NCBI GenBank assembly: GCA_017871115.1
Contig: JAFCIZ010000001.1
Coordinates: forward strand, 7,252,001-7,316,000
DNA: 64,000 nucleotides
Direction of reading: 5' to 3'
Source of the DNA: Cunninghamella blakesleeana
Lineage: Eukaryota > Mucoromycota > Mucoromycetes > Mucorales > Cunninghamellaceae
The position numbers and the translations under genes were made by a program. Under the pieces are notes generated by a model. That model made no database searches. It was not told the origin of the DNA and was given only the letters and a program-made list of their open reading frames with translations. Below are positions 35,724-48,228 of the stretch, in pieces. How positions within the stretch are numbered: position 1 is the first letter of the stretch; every line of letters starts with the position of its first letter.

Positions 35724-37706
35724 TTATTTTGATTGTGAGGTATCTTTTGTAGATTTGCAACAGGCTTGTTCATAGCAAGATTCATTTTGAATACACTGTA
35801 ATAAGCAAGTGCTAGAATCGGATGAAACCTGTTTTTTTTTTTAAAAATAAAAATAAAAATAAAGAATGCATAAGTAAATAAAGCAAGACATCATTTTTTT
35901 TTTCTTTTTTTTCTTTTTTCCCTTTTTTCATGTCTTTTTTATTCTTCACACTCTAATTACCTCTTTATTATCAGGATAAATAGAAACAAATGTTTGACCA
36001 CTAGTTGACATAACATCCAAGGAGTCGATTTTTTTTGTGTCTGTATTTAAATATTCAGGTTGGATAGTTGAAGAATGAACACCAAATTCATGTAATTTTT
36101 GTCTCATTTGATTTGATAATTCTATATAATTGTCATCGGATAATAATAATACATGTAAGGAAGCTACAATTTTAGTGTCGGATAACTGCCAAATATGTAA
36201 TTCATGCACAGAATAAACATCAGGAATCTTAAAAAAAATAAGAATAAATAGTAAGGAGAAATAAAATATGATTTAATGAAAAAAGTAACAGATTGTTTAT
36301 TTTATTTTTTTTTAAAGGAATTTCATTTATAATTTACCTCTTCTAAACTTTTTCGGATTTGGTCAAGATTAATACTTGAAGGAACGCCTTGTAATAAAAT
36401 AGAAGATGTCTTTTTAACTAATTTAAGAATAAAAAGGAAAAATAAAGAATTATTAAGATTAAAAAAAAAAAGTGACTTTAGTAAAAATAAATAAATAAAT
36501 AAAATAATAATATTTCTTTCTTACCTAAAGGAAGTGCAGACATAAATATAATGATGGATATTAACAAACTAAAGTTTTGAATTGGTTTAATAAAAATAAT
36601 AAGAATCAATAAACAAACAAAACGTATATAGGTATATATGCATGCATATGTTATTATTATTTGTTTTACCTCATAGCAGGATCCATATAAAATCTCCAAT
36701 CATAAGGTGTAAGCCAAATTACTAAAGCTGAAACAATGACACCAACATTCCCTAATGCATCCCCTAATACATGTAAAAAGATCTAAGATAATCAATCGAA
36801 AAAAAAAGAAAAGAAAATTAAGAAAAAGAGAAGGTGGGGAAAAAAGAAAAATCATTACTTAATGAAGCTTTTTTTTTTTTTTCTTTTTTAGTATAAATAA
36901 AATAAAAAGTAAAAAACCCATTTTACCCCTTTCATATTTAAATGACCACCTTCATGGTGATGGTGATCATTATCTTGTTTTTCAATATGACTTGCTGATG
37001 ATGATGATGATGATGATGATGATTCATGATGATGTTCATGCCCATGCCCGTGTCCATGTTCTATACACATATGTATATATAAAATAAAATAAAAAAAATA
37101 ATAAAATTCCATTGAATACATAAATAACATAATTCATATCAATAGATAAACTATACAAATAGGCCTCCTTCTCCTTTTTTTTTTTTTTTTTTTTCTCTCT
37201 CTTAAAGGGGAAATATAATTTTTTTTTTTTTTTTTTACCATGAAATAAAAATAGTCCAATGATATTAAAAGCTAAACCAGAACAACCGACAATTAAAACC
37301 AACATAGGATTTGTAGTAGGTTCCATTCTAACAAATCGTTCAATGGCTTCCATTAAAATTGTAAAACATAAAGCTAATAAAAAGACCCCGTTTAATAAAG
37401 CACCAAGGATTTCGGCTCGTTGCCATCCATATGTGTATTTAGACTGGTTGATTTCAGTTTTATCTGCTAAGCGAATGGCTCCATAAGCAATAATTAAACT
37501 AATTAAATCATTCAGCATATGAAAAGAATCAGCTACCTATATATATAATAAGAATAAGAATATTAGATAAGAATAACATATAATCATTTATATAAATTAC
37601 TTACTAAAGCTAAAGAACTAACATAATAGCCAACTACTATTTCCGCTATAAAAAAAGCAGAGGTAAAAACCATCATAAACTTTATTCTACTGATGCGGCT
37701 AAACAT
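35724..37706 (-). CDS. ZRC1: Cation diffusion facilitator zinc transporter (Zrc1/Cot1/ZnT1 type)
   Basis: Proton-coupled export of Zn2+ (possibly Co2+) into the vacuole or secretory compartments. Eight exons: 37706..37605, 37536..37239, 37060..36927, 36782..36670, 36568..36525, 36417..36338, 36227..35961, 35828..35724; 380 residues. Six membrane helices; the two metal-site motifs are HxxxD in TM2 (SFHMLND) and TM5 (LHVLGDALGN). The loop between TM4 and TM5 is His-rich (HGHGHGHEHHH, a Ser run, DHHHHEGGH), typical of zinc CDFs. ALPLVKKTSSILLQGVPSSI, then VYSVHELHIWQLSD begins the C-terminal cytosolic domain. The tail has Cys-rich CLLQC...CCKS. The His loop is entirely exon 3, so exon skipping (134 nt) would break frame. 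Confidence 0.95.
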
Positions 37707-38333
37707 TATTAGTTGGGAATGGTTTTTTATTTTTTTGAAATGTATTTATAATTGAGTGAGAAAAAAAAAAAAGGTATATGAAAAAATACAAGTATATAAA
37801 TAAATAAATAAATAAATAGATAGATAAATAGCTATATATTTAAAAATACAAGTATATTAGGTAATGATAGTATTAATAAAAAATAAAAAAGTAAAAGAAA
37901 AAGAAATAAAAAAATAATGCTGATCCGGTTTTTAAACCCACCATTTAACGGGGAGAAAAGGAGGTGTGGAACCAACCGATCGGTATTCCAAATGACACAT
38001 AATGCTTATTTTTTTTTTTTTTTCCCTTACTACGTATTTTATCCATTTTTCACCTGCAATAAAAAAATGTTCACCCATAAAAAAAAAAAAGAAAAAAAAT
38101 CTCTAAAAAAAATAATTTTTAAGGTGGTAGTTCATTTTCAATTATTTTTTATTTTTACTTTTTTTTTAAAAATAGAATAAACAAACAAGACTACTTCATT
38201 GTTATTATTATTATGTACGGTTGCTGTTAACTTTTTAAATGAGCTTCATCAGTTGATTTTTTTTAAAAAGGTCATGTTATTCAATAACTTTTTAAAGTAT
38301 AAATACTAACTATATATAAATATAGATAGCATG

Positions 38334-38379
<46 letters not shown>

Positions 38380-38902
38380 TACTCGAAACATATAAAACAT
38401 CAAGTTTGAACGATTAGTTTCGATTTCAAAGCCTTTGTTTGTTTTTTATTATTACCATTATTATTATTCTTTATCCGATTTTATACTTGTAAAAAAAAGG
38501 AATTTGTAACACAGTCCTATGCTCATATGATATGGATAAATGTTGACATATAAAAAAATTGGCATTAATATAGAAATAGGCTGTTATTTTTATTTTTATT
38601 GTTGACCTTTAAATATAAAATTTTCTATAACTTTAAAAAAAAAAATATTTCCATGCTTTTTAATTTCCAATTGGTTCATTTGAAATGTTTAGGAAATATC
38701 TTTTTTCTGATGAAGAATAATAATGCTATTATTATTTTATCCTTTTATAAAAAAAAAAAAAAAAAAAAAAAATTGAAAGATATAAAATGAATTCATTTCT
38801 CAGCCTCTTTCTTTCACTTTTTTATTTTTTTTATCTTTACTTCTTTTTTAACTAAAACCTTTTTTTTATTTTTTAAAAAAATCATATTAAAAACCTATTA
38901 AA
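37707..38902. other. Divergent intergenic region
   Basis: No gene supported. (TA)n at about 38333-38380 interrupted once by G, A run at about 38750-38771. The 87-codon plus-strand frame 37917-38180 is F/K-rich and rejected. Confidence 0.6.
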
Positions 38903-39568
38903 ATGCACTTCAAGTCTATTCTTCTTGTTTTAACTACCTTAATTGCTTTCTCTTATGCTATTGTATTGAATCCTACTATGTAAGTATTTAAATATATGAT
39001 AAATGATATATGACATATATATATATATACTAAGTATATGTCTATCTATCTATCTATCTACCTATATAATGCATTAGTTTATATCCAAGTGCAAATACAA
39101 AATGGAAAGCCGGTGGAACTTATACAGTTACTTGGGATACTGAACATGTTGTTGGAGGTCCTATTCCTGCTGATTACAAGTAAGTATTAAAAAAAAAAAA
39201 AGGTTTCGGTGTTTTTTTTAGCTTGATGAAACATTATCATCATCGTTATTTTATATTCACCTTTATTTTTTTTTTTAATTTTACTTTATTTAGAGGAACA
39301 ATTAAACTTGGTTATTTGACCAAAGAAGATGGCCCAAATGAACATCTTTGTAAGTCTAAACTTGAATACTATTAAAAATAAAAAATATAGGATTATTTTT
39401 AACTTTTTAAAAAAATAAATAGATTGGGATCTTGCTACTGGTTTCCCTTTAAACAAAGGTTCTCAAGAAATCACTTTGCCTACTGATTTAGAATATAGAA
39501 AAACATATATTATTGTTTTAATGGGTAACTCTGGTAATGCTTCTAAAAAATTCACCATCTTTGCTTAA
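38903..39568 (+). CDS. Secreted Kre9/Knh1-like N-terminal domain protein (126 aa)
   Basis: Exons 38903..38979, 39078..39179, 39294..39349, 39423..39568. Residues 1-19 (MHFKSILLVLTTLIAFSYA) are a signal peptide. The mature protein is a single Ig-like Kre9/Knh1-type domain: YPSANTKWKAGGTYTVTWDT, GTIKLGYLTKEDGP, LYWDLATGFPLNKGSQEITLP and TYIIVLMGNSGNASKKFTIFA. Compared with yeast Kre9 it stops after the N-terminal domain and lacks the Ser/Thr-rich stalk and GPI signal, so it should be soluble or wall-bound. Such single-domain proteins are abundant in filamentous fungi; a role in cell-wall glucan assembly is inferred from family only. Confidence 0.85.
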
Positions 39569-39852
39569 GATGGTCATAGCTCTTGTTTCTCTCTTCCCCC
39601 CCCCCTCCTCCCTTTTTTTTTTTTTTTAATTCTCATTATTTTTCATCCAACTTGTATTTCCATCATAAATTGTACGTATATTTTTTCTTTTTTTTCCCTC
39701 ATTCCCTCATCATTCCCCAATCCTTTGTAATAGTCCATTCATTTCATTTTAATTTTGTATATTTCCTTTTTTTTTTTATATATATACTTGCACATAAATA
39801 ATAAATATAAAACTCTTTTTATTATCCATATATATCTAAAGGCTTTTGATTT

Positions 39853-40294
39853 TTATTCTAGTCGATCATGATGATGTAATAACTTACTTAAAGAAGCTAT
39901 ACCAAAAAAGAATGTACTAAAAGTCCATTTTATAATATTTTTTAAACTATACCATCCACGATAATAACATAGTCCCAATGCAAATAATGCTTCGCTTGTA
40001 TGTAAAAAGACCGCCAATTTCCAAATCCATTGAATCGTTTGTATGCCAACCCATTGTTCTTGAAGTAAATAAAAAAGCGAGGATGAAGGTGGTAGAGGAA
40101 TCGTCAAATAATATGTTAAAGCCATTCCTAAAACAATCATCACTTGCCAATGAAGATCTGCCTCTAAAAATTCATCTTTATTATTTTTTTTAATTGTTTC
40201 AGATAGCTGTTGTTCAGCTTGCATTGCTTTCATCATGGCTTGAATAGGTGGGGGTCCATTTAAGGAAGTGGGCTAATTTTATGTATATATAAAA

Positions 40295-40333
<39 letters not shown>

Positions 40334-40850
40334 GATAGATGTAAAAAAAAAAAAAAACGTCATATATATATATATAAACTTTATTTATTTACCTTTTTTT
40401 TTTTTTTATTATTATTATCATTATTTACTTTACCATCCCCAAAGCCTCTTCTGCTATTTTAGCCATGTCTTCTAAAATAGGTCGGATCTGTTCTCTTTTT
40501 GTTAAAGGAGGTGAACAGGTTTCAGGCCAAGAAATCGTCATTATTAAATCTTGTTGATCCAAAGTCTCGTATTCTAAAGTGAATCCGTATGCATCTAAAG
40601 ACTTGAACGTTGCTTTGATAGCTTCAGGTTGTTTTCCAAAATATTTTACATATGCTAGATTGACATCTTTTTATTAAAAGAAATAAAAGAGTGTGTATTT
40701 TTTAAAAAAAAAAACTTTGAACAAGTTAATAAATGAACTCTTTTATTATACTCTATTTTTTTCTTTCTTTTGTTATCATTTACTTGGAAGTCCAGACATA
40801 TAAGCTGATATAACATCACTATATTGAACTACTAAATCTTTATTAGACAT
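39853..40850 (-). CDS. DUF2470-domain membrane protein (TMEM254-like C-terminus)
   Basis: Exons 40850..40784, 40666..40434, 40272..39853; 239 residues. The N-terminal about 90 residues resemble DUF2470, a domain found at the C-terminus of haem-utilisation (HugZ-type) proteins: HxxD-like LVVQYSDVISAYMSG, NLAYVKYFGKQPEAIKATF, LDAYGFTLEY, DLIMTISWPETCSPPLTKR. After a linker PTSLNGPPPIQAMMKA there are three or four hydrophobic helices (WQVMIVLGMALTYYLTIPLP, WIWKLAVFLHTSEALFALGL, WSLKNIIKW-like and TFFFGIASLSKLL), similar to small TMEM254/DUF4499 proteins. The biochemical role is unknown. Assignment is by recollection of pattern, so moderate confidence; that it is a real gene is solid. Convergent with the Kre9-like gene at 284 bp. 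Confidence 0.75.
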
Positions 40851-41433
40851 TTTTTTTTTTTTTTTTTTAAAAAAAAATGGAATGGAAGAAAAAAATTTCT
40901 TTTTTCAAGTCTAACCTTAAAAAAAATTATATATCCGAGTGGGAGATTCGAGAAAAAAAAAAATACATACCATACTCTCACAAAAAATTGCATGATTTTT
41001 TACAAGCTAAAACCAATTTTTATATATTCCATATTAAATAATGAATACGTAATCTATTGTGAGCTTTTAATGTACATATATGTATATGTACATGTATATG
41101 TGTAAGTGTATGTATAAAATAGTCATACACAAATAATATCATTAGAATTACTTAGTTTTTACTAATTCTTGTAGTTTAATATTTATTAGCAAACTAAATA
41201 TATTGAAACTAGGATGCATAATATAAAATCAAACTAAATAAAAAAAATATAATCATATATTGTATCATAATCACAGCTAAAGAAAAAAAAAAAAAACGAT
41301 TTGATATGATTCTTAAAAAAAAGCGGAGTTTTTTATATTATAAAGCCTCATTTATTGATTTTTTTTTTTTTTTTTTTTTCGTTCCCCCTTTTTTCATTCT
41401 ATTCCATTTATATTTCTTTTTTGTTATAAAAGA
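40851..41433. other. Divergent intergenic region
   Basis: 583 bp between two head-to-head genes. TnAn palindrome at about 40851-40877 abutting the DUF2470 start; T run at about 41360-41379 near the ASDURF-like start. No gene. Confidence 0.6.
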
Positions 41434-41953
41434 ATGACAAGTGTAGATAAATTAGTATTAGAAAAAAAAGTAATAATGCCCTTTTCTTTCTTTTTTATTG
41501 TCATTATACTATTATTATTACTATTATCTATATTATTATTATATATTTTATTTATATGACGTTATTCTTTTTCTTTTTTAAATATAGTTACAAGAATATA
41601 AAGTATTAAACGCTGAACTAAGTTCCATAAAACCTTCTTCGGTAAAATATGCTGTTTTTCATAAAAAAGCTGAAAATAAAATACTTTATATTTAATTTTA
41701 AACTTTAATTTTATTTTCCTATTCATAGAAAATTTATCAACGTCAAGTACCAACCTCAAATGTATTTTTTTTAGAAAAAGATAAGAATATTGTAAAATCA
41801 AATGCTATATGTAAGTTATATAGACATAGTATTCATTGTCCATGCTATTCATTATATACAATACTCATATAACATATATCATTATTGTTTTTTATAATTA
41901 TTATAGACCAACAAAAAGAAATTGAAAAAAAATTAACGAATTTAAATAAATAA
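41434..41953 (+). CDS. ASDURF-like small prefoldin-related protein (72 aa)
   Basis: Four exons: 41434..41469, 41588..41641, 41729..41810, 41907..41953; frame is kept at each join and the ORF is closed by TAA. The protein is two helices around a conserved hairpin: VDKLVLEKKLQEYKVLNAELSS, then KIYQRQVPTSNVFFLEKDK, then YQQKEIEKKLTNLNK. The central hairpin matches the VYRQQQNSNIFFL pattern of the human ASNSD1 upstream-ORF protein (ASDURF), a beta-prefoldin-like subunit of the PAQosome. In mammals it is made from the 5' leader of ASNSD1; here no asparagine-synthetase-like gene follows (the next gene downstream is convergent SND1), so it is a stand-alone gene. Too short and too split to be found by ORF scanning. 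Confidence 0.75.
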
Positions 41954-42138
41954 ATATAGATTAGCACCAAAAAAAAAAAAAAAAAAAAAAACCAAAACCA
42001 AAAACTTTTTATTATTATTATTGTTATTATTATTATTTATGAATAAATTATATATTTATAAATCAAACAAATAGATAACCACCCAAAACAAGTAAATAAA
42101 TAAATAAAAAATCCCATTAAATTAATTTACATACACCC

Positions 42139-42800
42139 TTAATCTTCAGTAGCAGTAATATCACCATATTCAAACATACATAACTAAAAATAAAAGAATA
42201 AAAATAGACCGGTTAATAAAATAAATAAATGATTTCACATTCTTCTATCCATTCACCCATATTTTTATATAAAAAGTATAATTTATTACCCGTTCTCTTT
42301 TAGCAGCATTTTCAGCTTCTTGTAAAGATTTAATAATATCAGAATAAGCGGCAGCATATTTTACTTTAGGTGTAACTAAAGCACAACCATCACGAACCAT
42401 TTCTAAATTAAGACTTGCTTCAGCACTAGTGGATTGACGAGGATCATAAAGTGTTAAGCATAAAACACCGTTTTCTCTAGCATCAACATTAGCAACTAAT
42501 TGTTTTCCCTACATATATATATATATATATATTGAATATTAATAAAATGAATTATTCATTATTATCCCTTTTTCCTATTCTTAACATATACTTATAACTT
42601 ACAGCAGTTAATTCATGGAATCTTTCCATACATTCAATACCATAATCAGCATCTTTGGATGGTGACTTGACAAAGGAAAGAACAGCTTCTTGTGCTTGTG
42701 GTTTAAGAGTCTTAAATTGACTTGCTAAGGGTTGAATACGTGAGAATGGAAGTACTTCGCTCTAAATTAAAATAACAATAAATATATGGATCAACATCAT

Positions 42801-42845
<45 letters not shown>

Positions 42846-43807
42846 ATGTCTATTACTTACATTGCCATAATCAATATATAATACTTCAACACCTTCACTA
42901 GAGATACGTCTTACTTTAGCACGATACCAGCAATCATCTTCAGTGAATTTGGCAGAAACAATATCACCAACACGAGGTTTTGTACCAGCTGGCTCTTTTC
43001 TACCATTATAATAAAGAGTAAGATCTTTCATTAATGTTTCCAATTGTTTGATTTCAGTAGGATTGATAACTTGAATATAGAAATGAGATCCACTAATCAT
43101 ATCAGACACAACCAAATCTATATATTCATGACGAGGTTGAGCAGGTTGTGCTGCGGCATCAGCTTTGGTAGCTGCTTGTACTTCTTCTTCATCTCCTTGA
43201 TAATCCTTCCATAATCCTAACTTGTTATTCTTGGCGTGTCGTTCAGCACCAAAGAATTGATTGGCATATTTGGATTCATTAGCAGAATATTCATGAATAG
43301 TAGCAAAACCAGATTTTAAGATTTCTACTGCCAAATTATCTCCTTTTACAAAGATATTACCAACAAAACCACCAGTTTTATCAATATTTTCAATTTCAAT
43401 TTCAACCTAAAGAGAAAAAAATAATGAAATAATAACAATAATAATTAATATTAAACTATAAATTTCTTATATATATTTAGACCAGAAAAAAAAGAATACT
43501 TACATCATGTTGAAGACATTTATTACTAACAAAGTTAAGAGCTTCTACACCAAAAGGTTCAGATTGATCACTAGCATTACGTCCTACACGAGGAGCGCGA
43601 ATACCAGCTAAAACAAATGATAATCGACAATTTTCTTTTGGAATCCATAAGAATAGACGAGATCCATTAGCAACATGTTCTACTACAGCACTTTGACGTG
43701 GATTTCGCTTTAATGAAGTTAAATATTGTCTAGCCTTAGTCATGTTCTATTTATAAATTAAAAAAAAAAAAAAATGAAAATTAGATTATAAAGATATTAA
43801 TATATTT

Positions 43808-43845
<38 letters not shown>

Positions 43846-44440
43846 TACACAATACTACATTCTTTATTTATTTTGTTTGATTTACCTCTGAAGCATCAAC
43901 AATTCGTACAATAGGTTGCTCTTTACCACTATGAAGTCCTTTTTGTTGTTCTTGAGCCCTAATAGTAATAACAATAATACATTTATACCAATAAATCATG
44001 AATATTCAATATGATATTTTTCTTTTCCTTTTTTTTTTTTTAGTAATAAAAACAATAAAAATAAACAACTTACTTTGTTTCACTAAGTAACAATTGATCG
44101 TATTGGTGAGAACGATCATCATCATCTTTACGATGGCGAATAATAGTAGCGAGACCTTTTTCTAAAAGTTGTTGAGCAATATTACTATATAACAAAAATG
44201 AAATCAAAATAAATTAATATGTAATTATATTTATTTATAATCTATCAACGTGCTTATTTAAAAAAATAAATATATTTTACTTACGTGTTTCCAATAGTAA
44301 TAGTAGCACAATCTTTAGCTTCAAAACCATCTTGAGCAGGTTTTTTATAATCGATCACGACATGTACCTAATAATTAATTCGAATCATTATTTTATTTTA
44401 TTTTTTTAAAAAGAAAGAAAGAATATATAAACGTAAATAT

Positions 44441-44483
<43 letters not shown>

Positions 44484-46281
44484 AAAAAAAAAATAGCTAT
44501 AATGTATTACCTGTTTTCCTATCAATTTTTTACGTAAGAATTCTCTTGCTTCAAATTGATATCCAACTTCTTTAACGTCTCTTGATTTTGAGCTTCCACC
44601 GGGGGTAGTACTTCCTACTCCTCTATTATATTGAAAAAATAAAATAATAATGCGTTTTTTTTTAATTCATGTTATTTATAAATATATATGCATGTGCTAT
44701 ATTGAATTGAATTGTTTTCATTACCTTGGAGCTTGTTTGATACTAGCTAATGAAATTTTTCTTTCAACACCTTCCTTTGTTTTAACAATGACAGTGTCAC
44801 CAGTAACAATCTTGACAACTTGAGCATCAAATTCAGAATCATTTAATTTTTCCTTTGCAACAAAATCTTTCCAGATTCTAAGCTTTTTATCTTTGGCGGC
44901 TCTTTATTAAAGAAAACAAAAAAAAAAGTTAATAAAAGATTCATATATTTCTTTTTTTTTTTTTTCCACCATCACCTCTCTTCCTCTCATTTACCTATTG
45001 TTCCTTTATTTTATCTTCTCCTTTTTCTATATGAATGAACTTACTTTTCAGCTTTTCTCAAAGGTATAGGACCACTAGTGGCCATAGTAATACTCCAATC
45101 TACACATTTAGCCATACCATTTGCTAATAACAATTCAGCAATATTTCCAGCGGGATGTTGAATAGAACCAATGAAATTTTGGCCACCAGATTGACTAACA
45201 CCTTCTAAAATGACTTTAACACCACGTTGAAGTAATCTGACTTCAACAAAAAATTTAGCTTCTTCACCAAAGGGTTCACTAGTGGTTGTATCCGCTTGAT
45301 CTGCGGGTAACCCTTCACGCTTGCAAGTAGGTGCTTTGATACCAGATAAAAATAATGTTGTTAATTGTTGTTTATTATCGGGAAGTAATAATAAGACGCG
45401 ATAAGTAGATGCATCTCTTACTTGTTCAATGATAGCTATATATATTAAAAAAAAAGCAAAGAGATATTTATGAATTATTTGTCATCATCTTTTATACATA
45501 TATATCCAATCTTTATTATTATACAGGTTTTTCTTTTATTACCATCTAAAGGTTTTCCTTTATAAGTATTTAAAAAGCTTCTTGCATCTTGTTCCAAAGT
45601 ATATGATACTTGACGTGTTCCCTAAAATAATAAAAATAATGACATATCAATATACCTATTATTATTGTTTATTTTTCAATTGCATAAATAATAAATAAAT
45701 CCATAATTGTCATCTACTTACATTGCCCTTTGTATTCCATTGACCTTTATTTTCCTTTTGAGCCTCTTCTTGCAATGATTGAAGTAGTTCAAGTTCTTGA
45801 TCATAAGCTTCTTCTTGATCGGCTGTTTTTGTTGATTTGCCTTCGCGTACTCTAAGCCAACCTTCTTTTACACCGAGATGAGCTACATTATCGCCATTGG
45901 CTAAAATAATAGAACCATATTCTCTTTGAGGTGTCACGGTAGTAATGGTGTATTCTGGTATAAAAACTACTTCTTTACCAACTAAAAGTTTTCTTAAAAA
46001 TTCTCTTGCACCAAAAGCAAAGGGCTGAAAAAAAAAAAAGAATAAATCATATGGTAAATATTTTTATATTTAATAACCTTTATTATTATTATTGTTTATA
46101 AATATTTATATAGGGGATGCTTTACCTCATCATCGCGTGAACTGTTACCAAGACGTGGAGCTTGTACGTTGGATAATGCCAATAAACGTTCAGCAGGAGG
46201 ACCATTGGGTCTTGGTTTACCGCGAAGAATAACAGTATCTCCTGATAACACGTTTTTAACGACTGCTTTATGTTGAACCAT
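42139..46281 (-). CDS. SND1: Tudor-SN / SND1 (p100), four SNase-like domains plus Tudor
   Basis: RNA-binding multidomain protein implicated in RNA silencing, splicing and stress granules. Fourteen exons: 46281..46126, 46024..45722, 45621..45543, 45435..45045, 44901..44725, 44622..44511, 44367..44285, 44184..44074, 43958..43886, 43746..43504, 43406..42861, 42761..42603, 42508..42290, 42183..42139; 898 residues, the usual length. Four staphylococcal-nuclease-like repeats start at [59 protein letters not shown] and [19 protein letters not shown]. The Tudor domain reads [21 protein letters not shown] then [10 protein letters not shown], with the aromatic-cage residues (W, Y, Y, D). A fifth, partial SNase fold closes it (VNVDA...CLTLYDP). 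Dense introns, all in frame. Head-to-head with nagA. Confidence 0.96.
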
Positions 46282-47228
46282 GGTATAATAAAAATAAATA
46301 AATAAATAAAATAGATGAAGATGAAAAAAAAATAGGGTAGAGAAAGAGAAAAAAAAAAGCAAGCGAGAAAAAAATTAATGTAAAAAAATTAAGCGGGGGT
46401 CCAAATATAAATTCGCAAACCACAAACCACTTGCCAGCAAATTCTTTATGGGAGACCTATACTCTATATATAGTAATTAAAGTACACTATTAAAATGATT
46501 TTTATTTATATATATATATATTTATATATTTATATATTTATATTATATATTAAAAATAATGGATGTGCAATATAATATATAATATTATGTATATAATTTA
46601 ATAATAAAAGTATAAAAGTATAAAAAATTAGTCACCTTTTTTTTAAAATGAAAGAAAATAGAAAAATTACATAGGAATATATGACATGATTATAAGAAAC
46701 TCCACTTTAAAATTTAATACTGAATCTTTAGTGCTAAAATAATCCTATACTTTTTTTTTAGTTTACCTTTTTTTTATTACGTATCTTTTTTAAGGAAATC
46801 AAAATAATAATTATTATCAAATCATTTTACCTTTTTTTTTTTTTTTTTTTTAATCTGATTAAATAATATTTATATATAATATTATATTTTAAAGTCGGTT
46901 CCCCATATATAAAAAGAAAAAAAAAAAGGCGGAATTATAAAAGTGTATTATGTAATTTTTTTAACCAATAAAAAGAAGGAGTGATAGGACCCTGGGCTTA
47001 AGTAATCATTCTTTTTTTTTTTGTAATAGGTATATAAAAAGTCTTTTGACCTATTTTTTTCATTTTTCTTTTCCTTTTTTCTCTCTTTCTTTCTTTATTA
47101 TTATTATTAAATTAATATTATCATTATTTTATATTATTTATTGTTATTATATAATATAGAATTATCTCATTATATATAAAGTATAAACCTATTTTTGCAC
47201 TTATTTTAATTTAATTTTTTTTATTAAT
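46282..47228. promoter_or_regulatory. Divergent promoter region SND1 / nagA
   Basis: 947 bp between two head-to-head genes. A GC-richer patch lies at about 46390-46450 next to SND1. On the nagA side there is a CCAAT core at about 46965-46969 and a TATATAAA box at about 47031-47038, 190 bp before the ATG, followed by a C/T-rich leader at about 47060-47100. T run at about 46833-46852. Confidence 0.45.
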
Positions 47229-48143
47229 ATGTCTGACGATAAGATTTACAAGATTGTAAACGCACGCCTTTTATTGAATCATGAAATCGTAGAAAATGAA
47301 TATTTATGGTATCAACATGGCAAGATCATTCATCCTCAAAACCTCTTTTTTGATAAGCATCGAGATGCAGACGAAATCATCGATGCCAAAGGGTTATTAG
47401 TGGCTCCTGGGTTTATTGATACACAAATTAATGGTGGGTATGGGATTGATTTCGCTGATAGTGAAGGCCCAATTGAAAAAATCCAAAAGGATATTGATAC
47501 CGTTGCTAAAGGATTACTTCAATATGGCTGTACTGCTTTTTGTCCTACGGTTGTTAGTTCTGAGCCATCTGTTTATGAAAAGGTAATAACAGTAAAAGAA
47601 GGATAAGAAAAGTGGGGCAGAGGGGTCTAAGAAAAAAAAAAAAAATTAGGTGTGAAACAATATTTTTATTCTAAAAAAAATTTAATACTCAGTTCTATTT
47701 CTAATTTTTTATTCTTTATTTTTTTTTAAAAAAACAATAATAAATAAATAGGTTTTACCCTTATTAAATCATCGTAAAGGAAGTGCTAAAGGAGGTTCTG
47801 AAATTCTAGGTGCTCATATTGAAGGACCATTTATTTCTGTTGAAAAAAAAGGTGCTCATAAACAACAAGTATTTCGTAATGCAAAGAATGGGATTGCCGA
47901 CTTTGATGCAGCTTATGGTTCAGAATTAAAGAAAGGTTCCAAAGCCGTTAGTATTATTACTACAGCTCCTGAAATAGAAGGTGTTACCGATGCTATCCCT
48001 GATCTTGTTAAACGTGGTATTACAGTAGCTATTGGCCATTCTGCTTGTCGTATTGCTGAAGCTGAATTAGCTGTTACAAAAGGTGCTACCAGTATTACTC
48101 ATTTATTCAATGCTATGCAAGCTGTAAGTTGATAATAACAATA

Positions 48144-48177
<34 letters not shown>

Positions 48178-48195
48178 ACATTTTTTGTATTATCC

Positions 48196-48228
<33 letters not shown>

